DNA of 64,000 nt, taken from contig CM032120.1 in the NCBI GenBank assembly GCA_018894105.1, positions 26,310,710 to 26,374,709 of the forward strand, in the 5' to 3' direction. The translations under genes and the position numbers were made by a program. Below, in pieces: positions 24,464-35,161 of this stretch (within the stretch, counting starts at the first letter, position 1; each line of letters begins with the position of its first letter). This DNA comes from Jacaranda mimosifolia. Its lineage: Eukaryota > Streptophyta > Magnoliopsida > Lamiales > Bignoniaceae. The notes below the pieces were generated by a model that was not told the DNA's origin, made no database searches, and saw only the letters and a program-made list of their open reading frames with translations.

Positions 24464-26950
24464 TTAGCAGCTCGAGGGAATTGGAATGGGATCCAACATG
24501 GGGGGTCTGCCCTTAGCTTGAGCATCGCGACCGCAAGAGGAACAACAGCCGTCGCTGACTGGAAGGACCCAACCTTGTTGGTCAGAAACCCCCATCCAAC
24601 GGAAGAAGGTATGCGGTGGCGTCGACCATGCCATCTCGAACCTCGAAGGCAAACTCATTAGCAAAGGCAAATTCCTGGGTGATCTCGTCTAGTTTCTTGG
24701 CCACCTCGACCACATTTCTTTGCGCCTCGGTCATAGGTGAGGCAGGCGGAGCCGCTGCAACTCCTTTGACCACATGAGCCTCCGTAGTCCTCTCTTATCG
24801 ACAGCTTCCTAATCCTCAGGGTACGACTACAGCTACTTATCGAGGAGATGGCTGAGGCGTTCCCTATCCTCAAGTCGAAAAGAGTAGCCCAGAAACTGCA
24901 ACTATTTGAGGGCCTTCTCGAACGCATTCTAGGTGTCGTCTAAGGAGAACACAATGCTCGCATCCTGGAACGCCGAGCATAGCATAAACTGTTGCACCGC
25001 ATCAGCGGCAGCTTCCTATAGAACTCTGCTCGAGCCTCATCGAGCACCGCCCTTTGCCCGACTGACCGACCAGACTCATAATCGAGCTGCGCATCTATCC
25101 TATCCTGCTTAAGCAGCTCATCCATTCTAGTCCTCTCCTCGACAGAGGTAACCAGCCGATCATCCTTCACTCGGAGCTGACTGTTTAGCTCCTCGATCTG
25201 CTTGGCCAGCTCCTCGATCCTAGTCTGCGAAGACTCGAACTGAGTCTTTAGAGTCTCTACATCCCCGCCCTCCTGCAAGTGCTCGCGGTCAGCTGGGGCA
25301 GCTTCGACCTCCTATAGAAATGGTAGCCCAGCTAGCCGACCTGAAAGACAACATTACTAATAAGAAAACCATATTCGACTAGAAAGTAAAGTTCGACAAT
25401 ACAATATATTTGATCAGAGCTTTACCATGTTGGAATAATAGGCCAGAGCCCTGAGAGTGGCATCCTGGCTCAGCCCCATAAGCTTTTTTTGGTCGGATGC
25501 GAATAGCTCGGCCATCAACACCTTTAGAGGGGCGACTCTGGTCGACCCCGCTGTCTCCATTGACAGGGAGTTGTGAATAGCCATGCTCGGCTTCGTATCA
25601 AACCTCAGCGATGGCAATTTGGGTAGATGGAACAAGAAGTCATCCCCGCGCTGCCCGAATAGATCGTAGCCCAAGGGTTGGCCCAACCCCGTGGCCTTCC
25701 CATTTCCCTTCTCGGTTGCTGTCCTCTTCGAGACAGGCCCTGCCTGCTCCACCATAGGTCTTTTTCCCCGACCCGCCGAGCTGCTGCCTATAGTCGCTAT
25801 TGGTTGAGCAGGCGATGGAGTAGGTGACATAGAAGTTGTCATCGCCTCAGGCTGAGGTACCTCGACCACAGCTGCCTCTCGACATACCGTTATCGCCAAA
25901 TGACGTTGTTGGTTTCTCTTGGCCCTCGCCAAAGCTTTGGTTCATCATTTCATTGTGATCTGCCAAGCAACATAATAACAAAGGGTTAAAACTGAACAAA
26001 AAAATGGAAAATTAACAAATCATTGACAGTACAGTCTACCTAGTCGATCGTCCGTCAGTAAATTCAAATGGGCTGGTGATAACCCAGGTAACACCAAACT
26101 TTTCTCCTTGATAAAGACTTAGGCTTCCACCTGACCAAACTCTACCAGATCCCGAACAAAAGTTTTGGGCCAGGTCGGAGTTATGTTACCTGGCATCTCG
26201 ATATGGCCCATCTACCAGCCCTCGGAATATTGAAACCCCCAGCGACTCGAACGTATAAATAACATTTTTTCCACTCTTTCCCATAAGAAGTGGCCGGGGT
26301 GACAAGAAATTTACGACTGGGTCGAGCAGTGAGGTAGTAGAAACCTGACTCATCGGTGCTACCTGACTTGCAGGACATCGGAAGATGAAAAAGATTGGAG
26401 AAGTTATCAAAATTGGTAGACTGGTTGAAAATGTGCATCAGTACGATAAAGCTATAAATGGTTGAAAAATAATTCGTCAACAATTGGGTTATACACACTT
26501 GTAAGCCTCTAAGCAGGTCAACTATATGACCGCCTAAGGGGAACCTAAGACCACACCTAAAGACATCCTCACAATTATACAGCCAATTAGGGGTCGATGC
26601 ATTCGACCAGAAGCCCCAGGTGTTAAAAGCTCATACTCAGGAGGAACGTAATATAACTGTCTAATGCGCCTCAGGTCAATAGGAGTGATCGTGGACACTA
26701 TTTGGCTATAATGGTCAGGGGTGAATAATCGGCCACGTGATGGAGGAACCTGACTTAGCCCAGCTCCATCACCCCAGCGATCACTGCTCGAGCTACTGGA
26801 ACTTAAGCTGTCGCTCGACGAGCTACTCGACTCCTCTGATAAACCCCCAGGCCTATCAGAATGAGTAGCCTCGCTGTCCCCCCATGGCTACCCTCAGAAT
26901 CAGATAAATGCAATATCGCTACAAAAAAACGAAGAACACTAAGGAGAATG
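24464..26950 (-). pseudogene. Antisense ORF of the Tat-type element (putative gypsy-type transposon protein)
   Basis: Minus-strand pieces in order: a serine-rich N-terminus (about 26860-26760); LRRIRQLYYVPPEYEL (about 26620-26680); FYYLTARPSRKFLVTP with KEWKKCYLYV (about 26250-26340); a 172-residue frame at 25414-25932 with basic GRGKRPMVEQ; and a coiled coil at 24940-25278 (RIEELAKQIEELNSQLR). C-terminal frames run to 24464. The block pattern matches the plant domain annotated as putative gypsy-type transposon (PF04195, from memory). Stops and shifts divide it, so it is a pseudogene. The role of this protein in Tat elements is unknown. The element at 40857-44140 carries the same N-terminal half. 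Confidence 0.72.
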
Positions 26951-27070
26951 AAAGAAAAGACTTACTCTCTGTCGATGAACTAAAAACAGAGTATATTAGC
27001 AGCAAAGGCAGTTGGCTCTAGGTTCGACCACAAAGGCAGTAAAAGTAAAAATAGCTACTTTAACAGTGTC

Positions 27071-27080
27071 TATTTATAGG
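27071..27080 (-). promoter_or_regulatory. TATA box driving the antisense ORF
   Basis: CCTATAAATA on the minus strand lies upstream of the antisense ORF and inside the element, just before the polypurine tract. The flanking bases align with the region around CCTATAAAAAG at 41940-41950 in the second element. Shared words are gggagtagt, gacgagggtt and gcatttaatg, in the same order and orientation relative to the antisense ORF. Confidence 0.6.
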
Positions 27081-27274
27081 TACACGAGCGCGGGAATCCA
27101 AGCAGTTGTAATAATGCTATAGCCGCCGTTCCACGCCTGCGCGACACGATGTAACCGCTCATTAAATGCGCGAAACTCAGGTTGACTTTCAAGAACCCTC
27201 GTCCATGAGTCTGCATAATCGCTCAACAGACTACTCCCCAATCCTTCTCGTTGATTCCTTCGTTCAGCATTCGA

Positions 27275-27292
27275 AAATTAGGGGGGGACTCA
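27275..27292 (+). other. Polypurine tract of the element
   Basis: The sequence aaaattagggggggactca lies directly before the 3' LTR. The purine run aggggggga is the plus-strand primer expected here. The reverse complement (tgagtcccccc) occupies the same place next to the LTR at 41719 in the second element. Confidence 0.85.
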
Positions 27293-28057
27293 TGATATGG
27301 GATAGTCCAATGTGCTCGGTCCAAAGACTACAGGCCCAAGGACGTAGCGCCAGGCCCACTTCATACCTGGGCCCAATGGTGCTACCGACGTCAGGTGACC
27401 CAAATCGACCACACAGATCGACGTCACTCACAGACAAAGCCGCTGATCAACCCTCGACCGCATCGCTCGTCTATCTCATACGCCGCACGCCAACCTATTG
27501 TTAGGTCGACTTGGCTATCGACCATGGAGGTTGACCGGGTGCAGAACCATCTCGGCCGCATTAAATGCACTGACAGGTAGCATGCCTCCGCATTAATGGC
27601 GCATGCCGCACCAGTACCGCCCATGCTGCCGCACTGGGAGGAGGTGCGTCTACAGTGTCCTATTCTGTCCCTAAAATCTGGAAAGGCAGCTATATGGAAT
27701 AGTACAAAAGTGGGAGATGACCTAATGCCCCCATGCAAAGACAAAGATCATTCCTACATGTCAAGGGCATTTCAGACAAATTCCCACTAAGAGAAGACTA
27801 TAAATACCCCCACTCCAACCTCTCAAAGGTATGCCATTCTATATACAAAAAAAGCCCTCACTCTGCTGCTCATTATATCTGGTCAACTCTACACTAACTT
27901 GAGCGTCAGAGTATCTTAGCCAAGGGCACCTCGGCTAGCTTGATGTTTGCTCGTGATTGCAGGACTCAACCCAATTATATTCATATATCGACCAGAGAGA
28001 TAGAACCCTTCCAAAATCACTATCTGATTCAACTACCAACGGATTTCACCCTCATCA
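27293..28057 (+). repeat. 3' LTR of the Tat-type element
   Basis: It is 765 bases long, matches the 5' LTR over its length and ends CACCCTCATCA, followed by the AGTGG duplication at 28058-28062. Differences from the 5' LTR are mainly transitions. The frames at 27166-27504 and 27424-27744 are not genes. Confidence 0.92.
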
Positions 28058-28062
28058 AGTGG

Positions 28063-30060
28063 AAAAGAAATAAAGTTTCTATTCTATATGATTCGAAGTC
28101 TAAGACTAAGAGAAACTCTTATTAGATTAAGATTAATAGGCATGGTAACTTCATTTTCAATAATTTGATTTGCAATTTACGTCTTCGAAAGTATCAATTC
28201 GAATATCATATAGTACCAATTTACAAATGTGTCGCGAATTGATATGCAGAACTAAGAAAGTAGTAAGTAAATTATCGGTCTAATAAGATTGAAAGCCAAT
28301 GAATTGAGGTTGAAAAGAAAGGATCCAGCTTGGGTTCATGTTGAAATAAATTAAGTTCAGAGTCTCACAGACAATTGAGCAAGGAATTGGAAGAAACATC
28401 CATAGCATAATTGGAAAGTTCTGGATGTACAATTGTTGTTTTTCAGGATTTATGCCAACATGCAGAAATCCAAAGCAATTAACAAATATTGCAAATCAGA
28501 TTATCAGGAATGGGACAGATAATCACAGTGGGGCAATACGTGCGTTTAATCAATATGAAATTCAAATAAAGCATGCGATATTAGAATTAAACACACAACA
28601 TGCGTTATCAGAATTAAATATACAGCATGCGTGATCAGAATTTAAACATACAGCATGCGTGATCAGAATTTAAGTCAAATTCAAGGCAAATCAGAATTTC
28701 AAATAATTAATCAGATACGAGACCAGGAAAAGCCAAAATTCATATATCAACCGAGGCAATAAACAATAAAATATGCTGTCAGATTTATCTAATATAGATA
28801 CTGAATTTTAAAGTAAACTTATCTTAAGAATTATGCATCGTAACAGAATTAATATGACGACCAAATCACAGAGAAATTCTGTTTGCCTAGAAGAAACGAG
28901 CGCCCTGACTCACCAGTGCAACGGGTACAACGCAGCTCCTCCCAGGATGAGATGGTCCAGAAATATCAGGTGCACTCCGTCTCGTTCACCTCGAACTGTA
29001 CTCAGTAGCCAGAATCTGAATCAGATAGCCAAGTTACCAGAATATAAATATATTTGGCCAAATATGAGGAAGGATAATATTTAGCCGAATATTACAACGA
29101 GGGAATTATGACGAGGAAGTAACTGGAAAATCAGGGGGAGAGGAAGAATACAAGCAGAAGAGGCTGTCTTTGGCGCGTATTTGGTGTGTTTTCAAGACTG
29201 CCCAAGGCAGTCTATTTATAAACTGGAATTAGGGCTGGTAGAAGGCAATGGGCCGATGGCCATGACCTAATTTTAATCTAGGGTTTGACGGCCAGACCTA
29301 ATTAAAACTAGGGTTTGACGGCTGTTAAGGGCTGATTAGGGTTTGACTAAGTAAAACCCTAATCCATGTCCGCCAACATCCCTAAAAATTCGGCCATGTC
29401 CACCATAATCCCAGAAAATTCGGCTATGATCTCCAACAGGCATGACTCGGTCAAGCCTTTATCCGAACAAGCCAACAGTTAAGTTCAAATTTGAATTTTA
29501 ATCTCCAAATTCAAAATTCCAATTGAATTTCGTCCAAAAAATTAAGACTGAGACTGAGACATTCGCCCTAACGCTCGCAACCCAGACCCGGGCCAAGCGG
29601 CGGCGGCGGCGCGCGTGTGGTCCACTTATATGAACCCCTTAAAGAACACTTTATCAAGCATTCTTACTTGAGTCCAATATAAACTAGTCCACACTAGTTT
29701 ACAAAACCAATGTAGGACAAGTGAAGGGTTAAAACCCCTTCAACTCCTCCACTTGGTTTTATAAGTCACAAGAAAGTCTCCACTCTCTCAAGCTTACTAT
29801 GTGGGACAATTCAACAAGTAACACTTAACCATTTCCCTTCCTCCATTCCACCAAATTCAACACCATAATTATCTTTTGGATTCCAACCATAATTGGCATC
29901 CATCCAATAAATAATTAAACATGTAAATAGGCATACTTGTGCCAATTACAACAACAATTGCTTGTGGAATCTATGGAAATGCAGAACATAGATCTTTCTT
30001 CCAACCATGAACCATCTCACAGGAAGTTTATCGAATTTTTATTTTTTAATTTCATTAATA
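28063..30060. other. Intergenic DNA, probably old repeat
   Basis: No gene is recognised. A short tandem array lies at 28572-28676. Around 29190-29330 there is a hairpin GACTGCC/GGCAGTC and a minus-strand TATAAATAG, and the words aaaattcggccatg and aaaattcggctatg recur near 29400. This looks like a decayed LTR-like element on the minus strand, but I could not fix its ends. A GC-rich patch (cggcggcggcggcgcgcg) is at about 29598-29615. Confidence 0.4.
28572..28676. repeat. Tandem repeat of 27-28 bases, four copies
   Basis: Units start CATGCG at 28572, 28599, 28626 and 28654 and continue tgatcagaatttaaacatacag with small differences. The last two copies are nearly identical. Confidence 0.8.
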
Positions 30061-30405
30061 GGGCATTTGGATGAACTTATAAATCCAGTAAAAATATTTA
30101 AGAGTTTATAAAATATTATAAAGTATTTGATAAAAACTTTATAAATTTTTTTTATAAGTTCCTAAAATAATATGTTGCAATCTTATAAACTCTTTTAGAA
30201 AAAAGAAATAGTTTCTAACTTATTTTTAAAATTATAATAAATTTCTCTAATTTTAATAGTGTTAATTACGAAAGTATTAGTGTTAACATCTTATAAGTTA
30301 TAAAAATTTATTTTATCTAAATATTTTGAAAATTTATTTTGAGAATAAGATCTTATAAAAGATAGGAATTTATAAGATACTTTATATAAGTTTAGCCAAA
30401 TGCCC
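30061..30405. mobile_element. MITE with inverted ends GGGCATTTGG
   Basis: The left end gggcatttggatgaacttata and the right end tataagtttagccaaatgccc are inverse copies with two mismatches over 21 bases. The interior is AT-rich with many ttataa/aagtttata words and no coding capacity. Flanking bases (ttaat and ttaaa) are at best an imperfect duplication, so the superfamily is uncertain. The element at 45567-45944 looks related. Confidence 0.7.
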
Positions 30406-32180
30406 TTTAAATTCTATGATTGGAGCCATTTGATGGAACATGGGTTCTTAGGGTAGATTTATATTGAATTCGTCCAAGAAATAAGCTCTCTTGCACCATT
30501 CCAATTAGCGTGGAGCAACGGCTACATATTCCAGCTGGTGCTGACTAAAGGTTCGTGGAGTAAACCCCGGTGGTTCTTAATCCATTTAAGCTTTCCTAGG
30601 TGAAAAAATTCATATCACAATTATATTTAGAGACTACGGTTAGAAATAATAGGTGAAAGTCCAACAAATATCCTTCACTGTTTAAGTTATAATATAATCA
30701 TTAAAGAAAATCAAATATAATACCTATCATAAATAATCTTACAATTTATTGTTTGAATATTGGTTTAGCCTACGCTCGATCTTAATTCTCTGGTATCTTG
30801 AAAGTTGAAACAACATATTATGAAAATTTTAATTCATAAACTTGCAATTTAAGGTATATATATATATATCATAACGACATAAATTATTATTATTATTATT
30901 ATTATTTCAAAAGTTTAAAAGAATGTAATTTTTGGAGGTGACAATACTTCTCATTCAATAAAATTATAATTTTACATAAGCGGGTTTTATGTAAATCAAA
31001 TTATACGAATTATTGAAATTATTTCGAGAATAACATATCTAGAATCTCAGAAGAACAATTCGAATGCTACATTGAATATCATTTTTATAGTAAATCAGCA
31101 ACAAATGCCATATTGAATATTTTTCTTGACCCAATTTTTTAACTAACTTCTTCTCAATCTTTTGATGCAATGATTCAATTAACTATATATCTTAAAAAGA
31201 ATAAAAGATAAAAAATTGTGTAAAAGTTAAATAATACATCATACTTATATTTTTATTTATTAGATTTTTAGTTTTGATAACTTAAAAAAAAGGGAAAGAA
31301 AGAAAAAATCCACTAGGGTTCACAAGTACACGGCCCCACCCGAGTGCGAACGGTCGAAAAATTTAAAAATAATTCAGAAATAAGGCGGGTTTAATTTTGC
31401 ATGAATGAACTCCCAGTAAAACATAAATGAAAAAATAAAAAACCCCTCCCTCAACCCCCACCCCACCCCACCCCACCCCTCTCTTTCAAATTTTTTTGAA
31501 AAGATCCTCTCAATCTACTTTTACACCCGCGGCCGCGCCTATCATTTCCTTCCCCGCTCTCTCTCATACATGTATATATACACTTGCAATATATATACAT
31601 ATACATCTCTATATATATACACGTACACATACTGTAAATTGAACGTTTCTAACATTGATTTAAATCTAAGCATTCATTCTTGGCCAAGTCTCACAAGAAA
31701 TCACCAATCCCATAATCTACCTTGTAAGTGAACTTGTTTTTGCATATTTTATCAATCGGGCATATCAGAAATCAGACAAAAAAATGTATATATGTTTGTG
31801 TATACATAGATATTAGCCGCTGCATGAATGTATGAAGCCAATTTTTAATCCGGGTTCTTCTCTGAGTTGTACCTATTAAGCATCTGTATGTTATTCAACC
31901 TTGGAAATTTCAAGAATGTCCTAATAGTTGAGAAGGTAAATTCTATTGCATGTTTCTCAGTTAACTGAATCCGAGATTAGCTAAATCTGCATATTTTTGG
32001 GCTCTGAATTTCGTGTATGCATATTCAATTTATTGGAAGATAAAATGCAATTATGCAATTTTGTGGATTTAATGAGCAAAACAGGCATAATAACGGGCCT
32101 GTGATTATAATGCTTAAAGAGATTTATTGTTTTCTCATTATCTTGTTGTAGTTTTTTGGGAGTGATAAGTGTTCGAGATA
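30406..32180. other. AT-rich intergenic DNA and upstream region of the F-box gene
   Basis: No gene is seen. Short (TA)n and (ATT)n tracts lie near 30851 and 30885. A pyrimidine-rich, C-rich stretch (ccccaccccaccccacccc, about 31458-31476) and a ctctctctc run before 31570 may belong to the promoter and 5' UTR of the F-box gene. Confidence 0.5.
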
Positions 32181-33648
32181 ATGGAGTCACTGCCTGATGC
32201 TATAGTACAGCACATTTTATCCCTAATGAGCAACGCTAAAGATGTGGCATCTTGCAATTGTGTCTCCAAGAGATGGAAGGATTCAATGCCTTATTTGAGA
32301 AGCCTATTTTTCCCTCGGAATCTTTTCGATAACCTTACAAATGGGAATACTCCTGATGCCATTGTGAGCCAAATGGTTTCATCAGTTGTTAAACTAGAGG
32401 ACCTGGTGGTTTACTGCCCTTTTTCGAGTTATGGACTTGCGAAATGGCTATCTATAGCCCGACCGTCCTTGAAGAACCTAGAGCTCCGAATGGATAACAT
32501 AATTGAGCACCAAACTTCTACTGAAATCCCCTCGAAGTTGGACTGCATTAGGGCTGCGTGGAATTTGGAATCCCTTAAACTCTGGGGTGTCCTAATGGTC
32601 CAATCTCCAAAATGGGATGTTTTCCATAGGCTCAAGAATCTTGAAATAGTTGGTGCAAGTTTGAAGGACTATGCACTTTCTGATGCGCTTCGTGCTTGTC
32701 CTAATTTGACCCACCTGTTGCTTCTTGGATGTGAAGGGCTGAGGTCTATTTCAATAGATAATCCTCATCTTGAGCAGTGTAAGCTTGATTTTTTTGGAGG
32801 TGGCGACTGCTTGCTCACATTAAATTCATCAAAGCTTGAATCACTTGAAGTACAGGGTTGTAGGGTGATCAGGGTTTTTGAAACTCGATCCTTGAAAAAC
32901 CTCTGCATTTCCAATAATTCAGGTACTTTACTTACAAAGGCTTCTTGATAGCTAGCCTTACATTCAGTTTGCCATGAGGTGTTGGTTGATAATTATGTTG
33001 GGCTTTTGTTGTCTGATTATAGGACGAGTTTATTTTGTCGACTTTGGGAAGCTTGTGGCATTGGAGACATTGTCCATTAGAGGAGTACAATGGTGCTGGG
33101 ATGCTATAAGCAAAATACTTCAAATGGCTAGTGAGGTTAAGCACCTCTTCATGAAGGTGGAATTCACTGGGGATTCTGATAACGTTCTTCTACCCTTTCC
33201 AGAGATTGATTTTGTAGAGTTCTTCAACAGCCACCCCAAGCTACAAACATTTGACATCCATGGTGCCATGTTCGCAGCTCTTTGTCAGAAGAACAGCCTG
33301 AAAAATGTAAGTCTTTTGTCAAAAGAGTCCTTGTTATCGTATTTAGCTAGATAGTGCTAATTCTGGGATTCTTGATCTTAAGGTAAAAAATGTTGCTCGT
33401 GTTAATTGCAGGTTGATTCAAGGTTTTCGATTCCCTGTCTTGAGAAGGTGGCTATTACTGTAAGATCACCACTGAACGCCGAACAAAAGATGAGTACCTT
33501 GGATTCGTTGATAAAATATGCAAAGAACTTAAGGAAAATGACAATAAAGATTCTTCAAATGAAGAGCAGCCACAGCAGTGCGGATGATTTCTTTGAGGAT
33601 ATTTGCAGATTTAGATACATGAATCGCAAGATTGTTTCAATTGAGTAG
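32181..33648 (+). CDS. F-box/LRR-repeat protein, three exons
   Basis: Exons 32181-32922, 33023-33306 and 33412-33648 join in phase to give 420 residues. The start is the ATG of MESLPDAIVQHIL; the upstream GTG in the same frame is not needed. Residues ~2-42 are an F-box (LPDAIVQHILSLMSNAKDVA ... CVSKRWKDS), which would bind SKP1 in an SCF ubiquitin ligase. The rest shows leucine-rich repeat spacing (NLESLKLWGVL, LKNLEIVGASL, LTHLLLLGCEG, LESLEVQGC). Near the end comes a conserved block (EFFNSHPKLQTFDIHGAMFA, MKSSHSSADDF). The target protein is unknown. I recognise the family as a conserved plant F-box/LRR protein but cannot give a reliable symbol. The gene is convergent with the p24 gene. Confidence 0.87.
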
Positions 33649-34269
33649 CAATTGTTCATTCAGTTTTTATTTACACTTGTCTTTTGTTGGAATTGATCAT
33701 TGCTTAGCTTCTTTGAAGGGAAGAATAAATGTTCTTCATATTCTATTGTCAAATAAGATTTTCTTTGTAGTTGATACTATTAAGAAATTTGATACCCCGA
33801 TCATTGAGTGCCAGAATGCCCAAGTTGATGACATGCTTTCACAATGATTTGAGACTTTGAGTAAACATCCCTAGATGAAGTTAGAAAATTTGAAGGTATT
33901 CAGACAAATCTAACAAATTTGTTGTAGATTCGAACTCTTTATATCTGCTGACAACAGTTACAGAAGTAAATGCATATTACTAGTTTCTTTAATTGAAGCC
34001 AAACTCATCATATTTCCACCAACGGCCATGCAATCTCCACAAAAGCACTGTTTGCAAAAGTTCCAAACTCCGCCAAACCCAAATGTGCCAAAGTTGTACG
34101 ACATTACCTATCTGCAGCGGCAATATAAGCCTCCAAAGATGATCTACGCTTATAACACTGACAATTTGGTAATAGCAAAATGCAAGTAGCTTAATAGGTA
34201 GAAATTACCTTCTTTGTTTCAATGATGCAGAGGGAAAGAAATAATTCAAAAAGTAGTATGTCTTTGTAC

Positions 34270-34740
34270 TGCTCACTTGCTAGGGATGCAACAAGTTAAG
34301 TCGAGTCAAGTTGAGTAGAGAATTAATCAGTTTTTGGGGTGATTGGGGCTCGAGTCGGAGCTCATTGCTCAAATTTTAGCTCAAACATTTTATCAAAAAA
34401 AAAAAATTTCAGCTCAAACTCAATGAGTTGAAGAAAGTGAAGCTCAAGCCTTGAGCCTAAATTCAAGCTCGGTTTGACTCAACTTGATTTGTTTGGCTCG
34501 GATTACAAGTTATAGATTGAGCTCAAAATCGAAAAATTTAGTTATTTTATAAAACTTTTTAATTAATATACTATTATAATATGTTATATATAAATATTTT
34601 TTTTTTTTTAAAAAAAGATGGTCTCTCAAATCTGTGAAAAAGAATTCTTAAATTCGAGAGCTCATCTTGAAACCTCGACCCGACACCTATACAAATTTAG
34701 CTCGAATGTTTTTCGAGCCAACTAATTAAACTCACAAACT
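34270..34740. repeat. Decayed GAGCTC-rich dispersed repeat, copy B
   Basis: It starts near agggatgcaacaag and is packed with gctcgagtcggagctc, agctcaaactcaatgag, gctcaagccttgagcc and cgagccaac words around an AT-rich core. It resembles 1855-2310. No coding frame is visible. Confidence 0.35.
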
Positions 34741-34778
34741 GGATCAATGCATTTGCATCTTTATGGCTTGTACACACG

Positions 34779-34792
34779 TGTGTGTGTGTGTA

Positions 34793-34828
<36 letters not shown>
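34779..34828. repeat. Compound microsatellite (GT)n(GA)n
   Basis: An imperfect GT run passes into an AG run. The open frames on both strands here are simple-repeat artefacts. Confidence 0.92.
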
Positions 34829-34917
34829 GGCCCAAAACATTTTTCGAATGAGGTCGTCAAGCTTGTGAAATGTCTCGATTCGTTTGCATTTCTACAATCT
34901 GTGTACACGCACACACC

Positions 34918-34922
<5 letters not shown>

Positions 34923-34952
<30 letters not shown>
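34923..34952. repeat. Microsatellite (AG)n
   Basis: About 14 AG units lie 95 bases after a GT/GA tract and are followed by ggagggagagg. Confidence 0.92.
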
Positions 34953-34956
<4 letters not shown>

Positions 34957-35161
34957 AGAGGAAGCATGACAACATATTGTATTCTCTTTCAATAATTTAA
35001 AGAAAACGGAAACATCTTTCTAATGATCTTAAACAGCAAGTAGGGATACAAGGAACTCATTCTGCAGAATAAGAATATATTCAAGAGGCAAAATGCTCTA
35101 AGATTTCAACTGGTGTCAGAAAATACAAGAAGATCAAACAAATCTAAATTTTCTTTTTCCT

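Larger units (their letters stand above)
17233..28057 (+). mobile_element. Full-length Ty3/gypsy LTR retrotransposon, Tat lineage, inactivated
   Basis: The element is 10,825 bases long with LTRs at 17233-18000 and 27293-28057. Both LTRs start TGATATGGGATAG and end CACCCTCATCA, and the element is flanked by AGTGG duplications. Internal order is a primer binding site, gag, protease, reverse transcriptase, RNase H, a second RNase H, integrase, a tandem array, an antisense ORF, a polypurine tract and the 3' LTR. Two RNase H domains and an antisense ORF after integrase mark the Tat/Retand group. In-frame stops and a frameshift in gag and pol make it non-functional. Over the first ~360 bases the two LTRs differ at roughly one site in eight to nine by eye, mostly C/T and G/A transitions. 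That suggests an old, methylated insertion. Confidence 0.93.

Noticed and set aside
29200..29440. Possible LTR start TGTTGG on the minus strand with TATAAATAG and a hairpin
   Set aside because: No matching end or target duplication could be fixed, so it is noted only as a likely old repeat.
32169..32180. Upstream non-ATG start (GTG) for the F-box gene
   Set aside because: The ATG at 32181 gives the standard MESLPD F-box beginning; a GTG start is not expected in a plant gene.
34744..34992. Frames on both strands with runs of Ser-Leu, Thr-His or Arg-Glu
   Set aside because: They are translations of GT and GA microsatellites.
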